From assembly GCA_037074705.1 (NCBI GenBank), contig CM073591.1:178709432-178773431 (forward strand): a stretch of 64,000 nt of DNA. Direction: 5' to 3'. The DNA is from Zhengitettix transpicula (taxonomy: Eukaryota > Arthropoda > Insecta > Orthoptera > Tetrigidae). The notes below the pieces were generated by a model, which saw nothing but the letters and a program-made list of their open reading frames with translations, searched no databases and was not told the DNA's origin. Positions 33,901 to 46,400 of this stretch are shown one piece after another; the first letter of the stretch is position 1, and each line of letters begins with the position of its first letter. Position numbers and translations under genes: made by a program.

Positions 33901-34879
33901 ACTAAGTAGAAATTTTTTATGCTCAATTCTGACTGCAACAGGTGGGTTTCTTAAAGGCTTAATGTTATCAGGTAGTTTATTAAAAATTATATTCCAACCC
34001 TTTTTTGCTGACCTTAAATACCTTATGTATTAAAGTTGATACTAAATTTACCATAATTATTTATTACTAATATAATGAATGAGTAATTGACCTGGAAGAG
34101 GAAGTGCACCCAATTTTTTGAATTGATCGGTGTGATGTTCTTGAATTTATTATCTAAGTTACACACTTTTGGGAATTTTATCTGTTATTTTGCTATTTAT
34201 TAATCTAATTAGAAAGACTTTATCTTAATGTGTGGAATCACAAAATATATTTCCATAAGACATTAAAGAGAGTAAACATGTCATATAAACTAGTTTTTTA
34301 TCATTGTAATTTAACATAACTGACTGTTGCTGAGTTTACTTATTAATATATTCACCTGTTCTTTCCTATTAAGTTTATTACATAGTGAAAGACCTAGGAA
34401 TGTTGTACTTTCTAATTTATTAATCATATACCTATCTAAGGTTACTGATTTTAAAGAGCAATAGTTCAGTATATGCTTTTTTACAGTTCAGTTATATATA
34501 AATGGGCTCATCTACGGTAACAGTTTCTTAAGAAAAGTTTTCATTCATATTGGCAATTACAGCATTCTTCTTTTTTGTGATAAATTAAAATTGATCCTCA
34601 ATAAATTACTACTACTAACTTTTCAGCAATTACTCAATATATTTATTACAAACGTAAACTTTATAAAATTAAAATTTATTTTGAGTATTATCAACAATAT
34701 TGTAACATAAACATAAGCATTATAGTGTTATAATTACCCCCTATTATTGAATTGTCTTCTTCCCAACAATGTACATGCTTTGTAGGTCGTTTGTAATATT
34801 CATCTCTGTTCGAAGCAATAATCAAGCGAAATCTTCCTGCCACAGATGTTGGATTGTTATACAAAAACAATATACACAT
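30851..34879 (-). CDS. TANGO2: TANGO2 (NRDE family), complete, five exons
   Basis: Transport and Golgi organisation 2 homologue, 282 aa; human TANGO2 is of similar length. The protein is cytosolic/mitochondrial, linked to lipid (acyl-CoA) and haem handling, and its biochemical role is still debated (family knowledge). Exons on the minus strand: 34738-34879, 33082-33322, 32757-32981, 31060-31170, 30851-30980, all phase-consistent. The start is fixed by the N-terminal MCILFLY, with Cys2 where NRDE proteins carry a potential N-terminal nucleophile, followed by the name motif NRDE at residues 24-27. Later family blocks are GRDLQPGNEGGSWLSISTR, FNFLGIQL, YGTRAQTVILADDQG and a final YFKSQLQS. It is convergent with FANCD2 and divergent from UPB1. 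Intron 3 contains an RTE-like fragment; no defect is seen in the gene. Confidence 0.95.
31060..31170 (-). CDS. TANGO2: TANGO2 exon 4
   Basis: Acceptor TTCTTAAG, donor GTATTT. It encodes VKPYSSIFVEYPERSYGT, leading into the conserved YGTR-T-I/V-ILxD block completed in exon 5. Confidence 0.93.
31790..32065 (-). mobile_element. RTE-like non-LTR reverse-transcriptase fragment
   Basis: On the minus strand one frame reads ALHIIKDKKVTGIEKVLIEL, then LLKVSG, a stop, and DLKKVKPLGKIGKG. This matches the early RT block typical of RTE-type endonuclease/RT proteins (pattern AL..MK..KA.G.D.IP.ELLK...W..DWKK). Only this block is recognisable and it has a stop codon. It lies in TANGO2 intron 3. Confidence 0.5.
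32757..32981 (-). CDS. TANGO2: TANGO2 exon 3
   Basis: Acceptor TTATTTCAG, donor GTATGT. It is the least conserved exon; it encodes SDEYFAISNS (family position of the YGLSN motif), a KVIFGLSRF segment and TQELVKLLQWRER. Confidence 0.9.
33082..33322 (-). CDS. TANGO2: TANGO2 exon 2
   Basis: Acceptor ATCTTTAG, donor GTTTGT. It encodes GRDLQPGNEGGSWLSISTR, a serine/threonine-poor central part with HLLGRGNLVADF, and RPFNFLGIQLR. Confidence 0.95.
33323..34737. other. TANGO2 intron 1, no recognised feature
   Basis: 1.4 kb of AT-rich intron with no long ORF and no repeat that I could match elsewhere in the window. Confidence 0.6.
34738..34879 (-). CDS. TANGO2: TANGO2 exon 1
   Basis: ATG at 34877-34879 (complement). 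It encodes MCILFLYNN and RLIIASNRDEYYKRPT, the NRDE signature. Donor GTAATT; leaves one base of a split Gly codon. Confidence 0.95.
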
Positions 34880-35232
34880 GTTTCCTAGAAAACTGAATTT
34901 TAATTAGTACTCAATGGTTGTTCAAGTATCAACAACGACACAATAATTATCTTTATTAACGGTAAATTTAGTTTTGATATTCAACTTAGGAAATGCATAA
35001 TTAAAATAACTTTTTGAATTTAAAACCATAGAGTATTGCTTTTACTTTTTTTTTACGTAAGTTTTAAAAAGACAAAATTAACAATCGCTGAAAACGCAAC
35101 TTTTGACGTTTAGTAACGCCCATTTATTTAATTAGATGAGAACGGCAAAAGAACTGTACCACAAAATGTATTACTATCATCCTACATAACAATAGTTTCT
35201 TATAATGTAGATTTGAGTAGCTCAGTTAGTAT

Positions 35233-35237
35233 AAAAA
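35233..35237 (-). terminator. RNA polymerase III terminator of tRNA-Pro
   Basis: Five T residues on the minus strand begin four bases past the discriminator of the tRNA gene, the expected Pol III stop. Confidence 0.8.
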
Positions 35238-35241
35238 TGCT

Positions 35242-35313
35242 GGGCCTGTCCGGGATTTGAACCCGGGACCTCTCGCACCCGAAGCGAGAATCATACCCCT
35301 AGACCAACAGGCC
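35242..35313 (-). tRNA. tRNA-Pro (anticodon CGG)
   Basis: The minus strand folds as a full 72-nt cloverleaf. The acceptor GGCCTGT pairs with ACAGGCC and is followed by discriminator C, as usual for eukaryotic tRNA-Pro. The D region reads GGTCTAGGGGTATGAT. The anticodon stem CTCGC/GCGAG encloses loop TTCGGGT, so the anticodon is CGG. The T arm CCGGG-TTCAAAT-CCCGG contains a good B box. No intron and no encoded CCA beyond CA. Every stem is intact, which argues for a functional gene and not a SINE head. Confidence 0.96.
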
Positions 35314-35586
35314 ACAAGTTGTGGAAGTTTGTAATATATGTTTAAGAAGAAATTATACGTAAATATTAACTTTCCCTGAAGGAAGGAAGCAATTTTATTA
35401 CTTTTTATTATTTATTATTTTGTTTCGTTGAATTTCTTCAATAACATGAGTTTGTCATATTCGATGCTTACGGTAATCATCATAAACAAGTCGCGTAGTT
35501 AGTTATATAACTTACTATCACAGCAGGTTGCAGATACCGTAATGCACTGATACAGAAGTAAATATTTCATACTGTTAAATATAGAA

Positions 35587-35699
35587 ATGGAGTCGACAGC
35601 TACAGATAAGTTCGAAAGTTTAGAAAATTGTTTAACTAAGCATATACCTCATGTAGAGCTGGAAGAGGTTAAGAGAATTTTGTATGGGAAACCCGTCAA
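35587..35699 (+). CDS. UPB1: UPB1 exon 1
   Basis: ATG at 35587, donor GTAAGT at 35700. It encodes [20 protein letters not shown] and VKRILYGK, the N-terminal helix region of the family. Phase 2 exit. Confidence 0.94.
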
Positions 35700-37389
35700 G
35701 TAAGTTTCCAAATTAACATCTCGACATGAAAATAATTAAAAGTTCAAATTCACAACCTCTTCAGATTACCATTACTTATGGTTGATATGGCCTTGCTCAA
35801 TTCACGCAGTAATAATTGATAATTCATTTGAAAGGGTTTTTATTTTCTTAAAATTATTAAATTTAGAATTTTCTGTGTCAGTTTCTTAAATTCGAAGCCA
35901 ATTAATTGAGAAATAACATGTTCATAATAGTAGTTTGAAAACTCAATTATTCATGCCATTTTGCATTAGCTCCAAGTTTGGAATAAAACTGATTAGATTT
36001 TTTTTATTAAGAGTAGTATTTTTAATTTTTATGGAGCACCTTATATACTTTCAAGACAAATATCTCACTATAAGAAAAATGATAATACTCGGACTTCACT
36101 CTTGTACGGAACGTTCGACATGTTTTTCAATTATTTTGCTTTATTTAGCATTTTTGTATGCAAATTAATTTTATGATCCTCCTCTCAAGATGTAAATTAT
36201 TGGATAGTTGTCCGCATCACCTGGATCACGTAACACAACTTCTACACCCTTGTATTATTTGTATTTTCGTTTAATATTTAGTCTACATATACTGATAATA
36301 TATTACTAAGATAATATATTTCAGTCTTATGAATAAGTTTCAGGAGACATTAACAAAACATTTAAGGCAATTCAATACAATACAAACATTGTTCTATAAT
36401 TATCATGTAACGGTATAATTTGGACATTGTTAATTAAATAATTATCTAATTATAAAGCAATTTCGTTGAAAAAATTAAAGCCAACTTTTAAATTAGTATA
36501 TTGAATCAGACGGGGAGAAATGCTATTTATAGTCCGATTAAAATTAGAAAATATGTGGTTATTTCTCGGCAGTGTTGTGACCTTGAATCCACCAATTAGA
36601 ACGATCTCAGTGCAACTAAAATTGTTCTCGGTTTTCTAGAAGATGTCGTCGTTGCTAGTCGTCGAAACGTAGTGGTTATTAAACGCCACCCGGTTGGAAA
36701 CTTGAGAACAATTCCGGCAGCATATTCACTGGGAAAACCTACGGAAATTAATTTCAGTGTATTCTATTGTTGTTAGTGAGCTGTATACGAAGGCGACAAT
36801 TGTGTGTGACATCAGCTCTTCCCTCCACGCGGAAACAAATCCAAGTAACTTATTTCTATTTTTAATCACACTATACTCAATTTAACAAGATTTAGTGAAA
36901 ATACTGATTTTAAAGTTGCAATGAATGTCTCAATAATAATTTCGGTTGCAACCGGCAAAGCAACAGAACCTTGCCTCTAAATTTTACTCTGGGATTGTAT
37001 ACAAAATTATTAAAAATTGTCATGCCTGGTGAAGTCTTAGAAGAGACCATCGTTGTGAATTTAATGTTTTTTCGCCATAAACTTTATATACTTTTCTGAC
37101 TTTACAATAACTGTAATACCACTTAAATTCGTTAATTGGCTACTTATTTATATAATTACTATACTTCCAAGACAGTCGTTTTATAACTTCTTTCTTTCTT
37201 TCTGTTTAAAAGTAGAACTGAATATTACTACCACATATCGGATTGATTTATCGATTAAAAGAACGAAGACATTCCCTGTTGCGCTAGATTAGCCAACTAT
37301 TTATTGATCGTATGTTGTTTCTACATTTCAATTAATGCTTAGGGTCTACAACATGCCTGAAAATTGGAGAATAATTTTTAATTCAGTTT

Positions 37390-37452
<63 letters not shown>

Positions 37453-40400
37453 AATAACATATTAAAACATGTTTGTAAGCAGAGTGAAAATATTCGTCCT
37501 TATATTGTGACACAGTATGAAAATAATATTTAACATAACACTTATGGCATGTACACAGATATCACACTCCTTGAAAATAATGTTTTGAAGTAATAATAAA
37601 TGCGGAATGCATTTCGGTTATTACAAATTAGATGATTAATATTACATCAAAATACTAGTGATGTTTCTTGCTTAACAGTTTGGGATATGTTACTTTCATC
37701 AGCGATTTGGTAAAAATATCGGCAAGTTAATATTCTGACTTACACTATTTGTTGTTGAACCAACCCAGATTCAGCTCATCAGAAATGAAGTGGTATTTAA
37801 TATAAATGCTAACTGTTTGAGAGTTTCCCTCACTTGATTATTCTTATGGCACTTGTGTTATCAATGTAAATTTTGTCTTATACATTCTTGTCATTTAAAG
37901 TCTTGATAAATTTGACTTGTGCTACACATATTGCTGCACCTACATATTCTGTTTCAGTAAATGATTTTGCTTCAGTTCTTTCTCATACAAAATTTAGTAT
38001 CCAGTGGGTATTTTGCAGTCATAATTACCAACACGATGAAAGTCACTGTACCCTTGTAGCTCCAAAATATATTTTTCTTTACCTTTACAACTTATTCCGA
38101 GATGTATTGTCCCCTTGAGATTACTGAGGGTTCTTTTATGTATTCCCATAGAGAGCTTTTTTCTCTTAGTAGCTTTGCAACACTCTTGCCAGATTTTATT
38201 TAAATCAGGCCTTCTGACTAAGATCATAAAGAGCTATTTGCAGGAGGTTGAATCTGTCACAAAGTTTCAATAATATTTCTTCTTTCATATTTTCATACAG
38301 AAAAGCTGACTTTACATAAAAAATCTTAAAGTTGAGATTTTTTGTATATTGTTTTCAGAAGGGTTGTAATGGAAGTTGTCTGTACCACAGCATTGTATGT
38401 CTCCTTGAAGCCAAAACTTTATTTCTTCTGTTGGAATTCCTTGGAAACTAATCTTGCAAGGTATATACCATCTTCTTTCTTCTTAAACACACATCTTGTC
38501 AGGCAGTTTCCCTTTACATTTTCCTCAGTAACCAGTTTCCATGTCTTTTTTTCTCCCGGACATTTGTTTCCTCCCCTATAGCTTTTTCTACTTGACTCTA
38601 TTTTTAATTTGTAGGCATTTGTGATACGTAAGAAAAGCTTAGTCTTCATCCTCTCCATAGAAGTTCATAAAATAGCTATATCTTTTTGAAGTCTATGTTG
38701 TATTCTTGGTTAATATTTTCATTATGATTTTCATCCTCAAAATCTACTTGATCAGAGTTTTCTTCTGCCTTCATTTTCCTGATCAGAGTTTTCTTTTACA
38801 ATATTAATTTCAGGGGACTTTTTCTTCTCAGTTTCTTGGGCAGGAACCACATCTCTTGATGTAAACACTCAAAAATTATGTTTCCATTGCTTGGGTATCT
38901 AATGAGGATTCCTATCCTGCTTCAGTTTTCCAGTTTCTACTGCCTAGCACCTTCGAGTAATCTTGTCTGAAAACTACGAGTCTTGAGAGGTCAGGCTTCA
39001 TGCAATACCAGTTTTCAGCAGGAGTATTTTGCACAATATTTTTCAATAAGCCGCTGTTTCAACACCATGTCCCCACATGTCATTTTCTAGACAACAATGC
39101 GCTTGCTTTGTTCACAAGAATTCATATGTACAGCTGTCTAATTCATTTGTGGTGTGTGAGGAATTGCATATTCAAGTTGAATGCATCTTGTCTTGCAGCA
39201 ATGTTTGAATAGATTGCTTCAATATTCATCACCAATAACTATTCTGTGTTTTGTGACATTATGATTAAATTTGGCTTCATATTTCACAATATATTCTTGA
39301 AGAAACCCCTCTGTTTCATCCTTGTACTCCATTAAATAGATTTTCAGAAAGCGAGTGAAATAATTAATACATATTAATGACATATTTAGATGTCAGCCAT
39401 AAAGCGTTCATCTTCATCTAAAGAATACCTTTTGAATTTAGGTGAGCCACTGTTCAACGAATGATGGAAGTAGTAGAGTCTTACTGTATTAGACGGTAGG
39501 CGTTATTTTGTAGTACTGTCATTATTTTGTTGTTGTAACCCTTGGAAGTCATAACAACAATTGCATTCCCCTCTGCTGGTCCTTAGAAAGACCACATCTT
39601 ACCGTTCTCGTAGTAGTTCCAGTGCTACTCGCTCCGGATAACACTCAAAGTAGAGTAGACTGAGCTGAATTTTGCCGAAAGGTTAATATTTGTTGGTCTC
39701 ACTTTAATTTAACATCCATCTCCAAACCCAGAAAAGGTACGTGCAGATTATTGACAGTAGGAATTTAGTTTGTAGAAACTGTATAAAAACATTTTAGTTT
39801 TCTCTCTATTGAAACAGTCTGTTTGCAGAAAAGCATAAATTTATGTGGTTCATGGTGACCCCTATTTTTGTCTTTAATTTTTTCTAGTATGAATTTTTTT
39901 TAGGGTAACAGGCTACATGAGGGTAATCCACATGGTGGCAAGTCCCCTTTAATAGCATAAGAAGGGATTTGAAAGGGGGAATGCGGAAGGGTAGAGGAAG
40001 GTAGCCAAGGGTTAACTAGGGCCCCCGGGCTGTATTTTAAGGATCCTACCCGGCAATTCGCCTTAAAGTAATGCAAGAAAAACTGAACACTAGTGTTCAA
40101 AAACTGGTGAGTACAAACAAACTGTTCTGCGATTGTGCCGAACTATAAACCCGAAAATGGTGATATGAATAAAAATTAGCACATTTAATTAAGGATTTGT
40201 ATCAGGCCCTCTTGTTAAAGGACGTTTCTTTAACCGAAGGAGTTCAGACATGAACCAGGAAAGGATCAGACGCAAGAAGTTCAAGAAGAGCATTACGCTT
40301 ATCGACCTACGAATCTCAGCCGGAGACTTCACAACAAGTTGTCCAAGAGCAAATGGAGCACGTCTTGCTTCCAATCACAACACCGAAGTCCTCTTGGAGA

Positions 40401-43400
40401 ATAAAAGGACCAGAAAACAACTTGACGTATACGACGACGGACGATAAAAAAAAAGGTCAAGCGGGAGTCTTCCCCGGACGATACAGATCATCACACCTCA
40501 AGAAGAGGACGCTCTCCATCACGTCGATTGACATTTTCGTCACCGTTCGGCGCTCCAGCCGATCCTAGCCGACATAAACTCGGTTATGAGGCCGCACGAA
40601 AAGAAAATACTCCGTCGTCGACCATCGCCAAAATTTCAGGGAATTATATTGACGTAATCCTGGATCACAAGTCAGTACGGGTTCTGGCGCATCTTTCTCG
40701 CTTATCTCTGAAACGTTTCGAAGAAAACGAAGATCGCCGATGACACGGTATCATTTTAAAAGTAGTATACAGCAAGTATGTGCCACCAAACATTAGATGA
40801 ACCATCCGACTAAACATTAATAACCGAATTCATCGTTATGCTACAGTGTTGCTACTATATCATCCTCGAATGGGACTTTTTGAAGAGATCTCAAGCTGAA
40901 ATATACTTTCGACGTTCATAACATTTGCTGGACGAATTGCATGCCGCCGTCGAAGAAAGAGATTCTAAGGAACCGTAGTAGTTATTTTTGCTGGATGACG
41001 TGACTATTCCTGCTACCAAAGTTCCCGTCGTATGTCCTAAATACATCTTCAAGTCGAGCTTATCGTTAAAGCCAAGTCGTAATTCCAGCGTCGATGATCT
41101 AATTTAAGAATGAAGTTGGAGAATTATGGGTATTAAAAGGCTAGAATGAACCTGTTTCTTCTCAAACATACGTGCATAGCAACAGCCGAGCAGATAACAA
41201 TGGAATATCTGTCATTGAAGAAAAGCCATCCATCCAGACTCGACACAGAAGCAAGGACCACTGGATTCGAGTTTCATAAGAAATAACCACGGAACAACGA
41301 GCAAAATTTCTTGAGTTACTCCAGAAATTTTCCAAATGCTTCGACGCAGAATCAAGGAGCGAATCAACTACCATGAATACAACGCATCGAATTAGCACTG
41401 GAAGCCACCCACCCATCAGCCAAAGAGCGTACTATCAACAATAGAACGACGCATTATTCAAGAAGACGTGGCCATCACAGGGCTTGTAGCCTCGTGAAGA
41501 AGAAGGATGAAACCTAGAAGACTAAACAAGGCCACGAAAAAATATATTTTTCCGAGAATCTACGATTCACTGGATTGCCTAAAACAATTTTTTCTCTATC
41601 ATGGACTTGCACTCAAAAAGAAATAGACGGAGCTGATCGCGAGAAAACTGCTTTCATCCCACCGGACGGAGCACGGACTCTACGAATTCAAAGTAATGCA
41701 CCGGAAACTTTCGAATGAATGATGAACAACCTGTAACTTGAAATGTACTATGCGTCTCTGATATTTAGACGACATAATAGTCGTCTTGGAAACGTTCGAC
41801 GACCATCTGCAACAATTACGAGCTTTTCTCGAGCGTCTGAATAAAGCAAGATTGATTCAACTAAATGTCTGCTCGGTGCCAAGGAAATCAAGATCCTCGT
41901 GTGTCTGCTCTCGGGAGAATATGCACGATCCGGAGAAATTTGGGTCGATAACAAATTTTCCACGACCAAAGAATCTTCACGACGTGAAGAGTTTCCTTTT
42001 TGTCTTCTCTTATTACAGTTGTTTCGTCAATGAGAAAGAACGACCGCTACAAAAGCTGTTGCAATGAGATGCTAAATTCATCTGGATCGCCGAACAACAA
42101 ATATCATTTGACACATTGCGACGAGTTATTTCCCACTCCATGCTAGGATTAGTCGACCAAAATGCCCCGACGGAATTGCATTCTGACGACAGCAAGCGTG
42201 GACTTGGAGCTGTACTCTTACAGATATTCGATAGCACGGAGAAAGTTATACTGTACGCCTCCAGAACACTTAGAAAAGCAGAGAGGAACTATTCGACGAC
42301 AAAAAGAGAATGCCTTGCCGTTATTTGGACCATCAATAAATTTCGGCTGTATCTCTTTGGTAGCCTTTAACGGTTTAATGTATCACCATTCTTTCTGTTG
42401 GCTGACCGGACTCAATGATCCTTGTGGACGGCTCGCCAGGTGAGCTCTACGGCTTCAGGAGTATTACGTCCACAATAGTGGAACAAAGAAAGGACCCAAA
42501 GCTGAATAAATCTTCATAAGATCTGAAAGGAGACTTTGGGATAATTGATAATTACCGAAGTATCTGCGACTGGATGTTCTGTGGCAGTTCCAAGACGCAC
42601 CTACCGCTGGTCTCCAGGAGTCGTCAAGAACTACGACAAAATCTGTCGGTTATTTTGTTGGCCGCGACAAATCAAGGTCGTTAGATATTACGTAAGCCAC
42701 CTTAGAGAGTGTCAGAGGAGAAAGTCGGTCCCCCAGCGGCCACTGAACATACACTACCAATTCCTCCAGCCGACGCATCATTTCAACGTTTCGATATTGA
42801 CCTTCTCGGAAGATTCCCTACACCATTTCAGGGGAACAAGTGGATTATTGCATGCACCGACTAATTAGCTCGGTACATCGTTGCGAAAGCAGTGCCAATG
42901 ACCGAAGCTTTATCGTAGAAGAAATATTGCTTAGGCATGGATCTTCAAGAACAATAATCACGCCCCGCTGGATGGTATTTCAGTCTAGACTAATACTAGA
43001 GATAAACAGACTTTGTGATAGAACGCACCGAATGACCACTGCTTACCATCCTCAAACAAACGAGCTTACCGAGAGATTAAATAAAACATTGGCAGACATG
43101 TGTGTTCGCGAACACCGACGTCGATCAGAAGATTTGGGACGCCGAACTTCCATTTGTGACGTTCGCCTACAATACCATCAAGCAAGAAACTACAGGATTC
43201 ACGTAGTTTTATGGTCCACGGTCGCGAGGCACAAACGGAAATGGACACGATATTTCCTTTTAATTCCGACGATGTCTATGACACATTGGCCATCTTGTGA
43301 CGAGCCGAAGAGTCACGACAACTAGCCCATATCCGTACTTAACAATCTCAAGAAAAGGAACGACAACGATACGACGCAAGACATCGACCAGTTTTGGATC

Positions 43401-46400
43401 TTTATGCCTATTCGCAAAGTGGGCCTGTCGGAAAAACTCCCGAAACAGTACTTTGACGCGTTCCGTCTCCTACTGAGTTTATCGGACGTCACAAAATGGC
43501 ACTTAACTAATATTTGTTTAACATTGGCCAGAGCTGTGCGATAACTGAAGTGAATAGGTATTTTGATAAAAAGCGGTTTGTAAAAACATTGTCAAACTGA
43601 GTGCAATAACTCATAAATTGGTTGATGTATCGCAAGAGAAAAGATGCTCTGTTCTGTTTCCCATGTATTCTATTTCGCAAAAATCAGAATGTATGGGCCA
43701 TTTGAGACTGTCAGCATTTAAATCCTGTATTACCATGTCAAAAAAAGGTTATGTCGAATGGAAAACTTTCTAGGTTTAAGTGCCACGAGGTAGTCCGCGA
43801 AAACTAACGCGGTTAAAGCTTTTACGAACTCAAATTCCCTTAAATGTAATAGAACTTGTTAAAGAAATGAGTGATGGACAAAGACGAGTTACAGTAGACT
43901 GTGTAACAACTGCTCAATTGTTGCTAAAATTATTTACCAAATTTAAAATTATTGATTGCGCTATTAATATTTCTGGGTATAACATTAGGAAAGATAAATA
44001 AAGTAAATTTACTTTTACATGAAAGAAAAACCATGGTACAGATATGAGAAATACTGTAAAAAATTAAACTCAACTGTACTGAAATGATTTTTTCGAGTCG
44101 CTCAATATTCAGTAAAAACTTTAGCCGAAACAACAAATATGGACACTTACAGTCCAGTAAAGAGAAAAAATATGCCTTGTGAGAAAGCTACTGATGATTC
44201 GTTTGCCATAAATGAAAATGTACTACTAAAAAAAGAAATATGTGAGTTTTAGATGGAATACTGACACAACTCAACCTCTGCAAAAGTTCAGGTTTTTTAA
44301 ATGGACATTAAAAATCATGCCAGTAGATGAACTTTAACTATCTGCAACAGACCCAGCATTCAAATATAATAGCGATTTACATGTTCCAGAATTTCTATGT
44401 GAAATTGTGGGTTTCAAATATCAATCCATGGAGGTTTTTGAAAATTTAGTCAATATGTATGTTTTTCGAATCTTGCAAAAAAATTAGAACTTGACATTAC
44501 AAAACACGTATCCAAATCTAGACATAGCATTAAGGATTTTCATGCCTGTAACAACAACAGCTTCCAGCTAACTTTTATTTAGGAAATTATGAAAGGTAAA
44601 ATGTACCTTGCCAAGCAGTCAGACAAGTGGAGAGTCAGAATTAGCACCACAGTTAGCATCCCATTCTTCCTTTTTTTTTAAAAAAAAAAACCTTTAACAA
44701 ATTCTTCTATCCTCACAAAAAAAATCCATCCTACAGCTCATCCTTAGCTCCAAACTTTCCTGGCAAGGGCACATCATCCACCTCACCCAAAAAATGAAAA
44801 ACAAATTCAAATCACTATACCCCTTACTGAACAGAAACTCCAAAGTATCCATTAATACCACATTCCTCATTCAACCTATTTGGACCTACTCCTGCCCCAT
44901 TTGGGGCTTCAGTGTGAAAACCCACTCACAGAAAATCCAAACCCAACAAAATAAGATCCTCTGCACAATTACTTACTTCCCCTGGTTCCTTGTAACTGTC
45001 TCACCAATCCAACACACACCTCCTCCAGCCTGACGACTCAAGTGCAAACTCCCCATAGATAACATGCTTTCCCATTAGCAATAAGGCATCTCCTGAGAGT
45101 TACCTATATCATATAATCCATAATCACTTACCCACGATAACATCTCCAATCCTTCCTCAACATTCCCCTGTATATGAAACCAACTCTACAGCCGACCAAA
45201 ACACATCCCAACTTCCACTCCAACCCCCTCAGAACCACATCAACAAGGAACATAAGGGCAGGAAGGTCAATGGACAAGAGTGACTAATAAACATGTATAT
45301 AATAACAATTGAAAAAAATTACAATAAATCAAACTGTTTGTTCAATTTACAATATTACAATGGAAGTATGTCCAGAAAAACAGACAATAAAATATTAACC
45401 AACTCACAACATTGGAAAATTGACAAATATGTTGCCAAATTATTAAATTATGATGATATAGGCTTATAGATGTTTTTGCTAATGAAAAGTAAGAAAAATT
45501 AGTTTATAGAATATGCTGAATTGTTTCATGTTTCGATTATATTATTTTAACGTATAGTTCTACTTATGTTTTGTACTTATTTTGTTCTTATTTAGGTTAT
45601 AGATTATTTATTCATACAAGTGCCATATTGTATATACAGGCAGCCCATGTTTATGAGGCTAATAGTATTGCTAATATATTGCATTGAGTAAAATTTAATT
45701 GTTACATTTTTTTGGTCTCAATATGGGGAGGCACAACTTAGACACTTACCATAGACACTTCATACTCATGTTTCGGCACTGGTGGTATATGCCAGAGTAA
45801 ATACCATAAATTATTTTTTCATAGTTTGTTCTGACACAGTGGAGGTTTGTTCTTTGTCCATTATTTCTGCTTAAAAAGAGATTGAAAATATTAATTAGAG
45901 TTTTATCAATAATATTTATTTTATAAACATTACTTTGGTGTTTTCATTTGTTTTCATTTAGTTCCAAATAACTGTTACTTGAATTTCATGATTTCATACA
46001 CTACACTATTCCTATTAATCTAAATAAATATTGCACATATTTGTGTACAAATGTAAATTAACTTTTAATTTTGAAAAGTATTTTTGCATTACCACTGACG
46101 GATGTCTATTTTTGTATCAACAGGCCTCTAGAAGTACCAGATCAAACTTATGTAATTGCTGATGAAGAAAAATTTGATGTTAAAGCTTATAAATTTGAAG
46201 CTGAGGCAGAACAATTGCGTAAACCGAGGTAAGAGGCTCTTTTTCTAAAAAAAATATTTAAGTGGAAAAATTGCATTCAAAATATTGCTTATATCATTAC
46301 AGACTGGTTCGAGTTGGTGTTATTCAAAATAAAATTGTTCTTCCAACTACAGCCCCACTTCATAAGCAGAGGGAAGCCATTCACAATCGCATTGCAGTAA

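Larger units (their letters stand above)
34880..35586. promoter_or_regulatory. Divergent TANGO2 / UPB1 spacer containing tRNA-Pro
   Basis: The two start codons are 707 bp apart and face away from each other, so both promoters should lie here, with the tRNA gene in the middle. No TATA box or initiator stands out. The assignment is positional. Confidence 0.5.

Noticed and set aside
34691..34737. Extension of the TANGO2 first frame to a stop at 34691
   Set aside because: Homology stops after the Gly of IIGG, at a GTAATT donor that joins in phase to the next exon.
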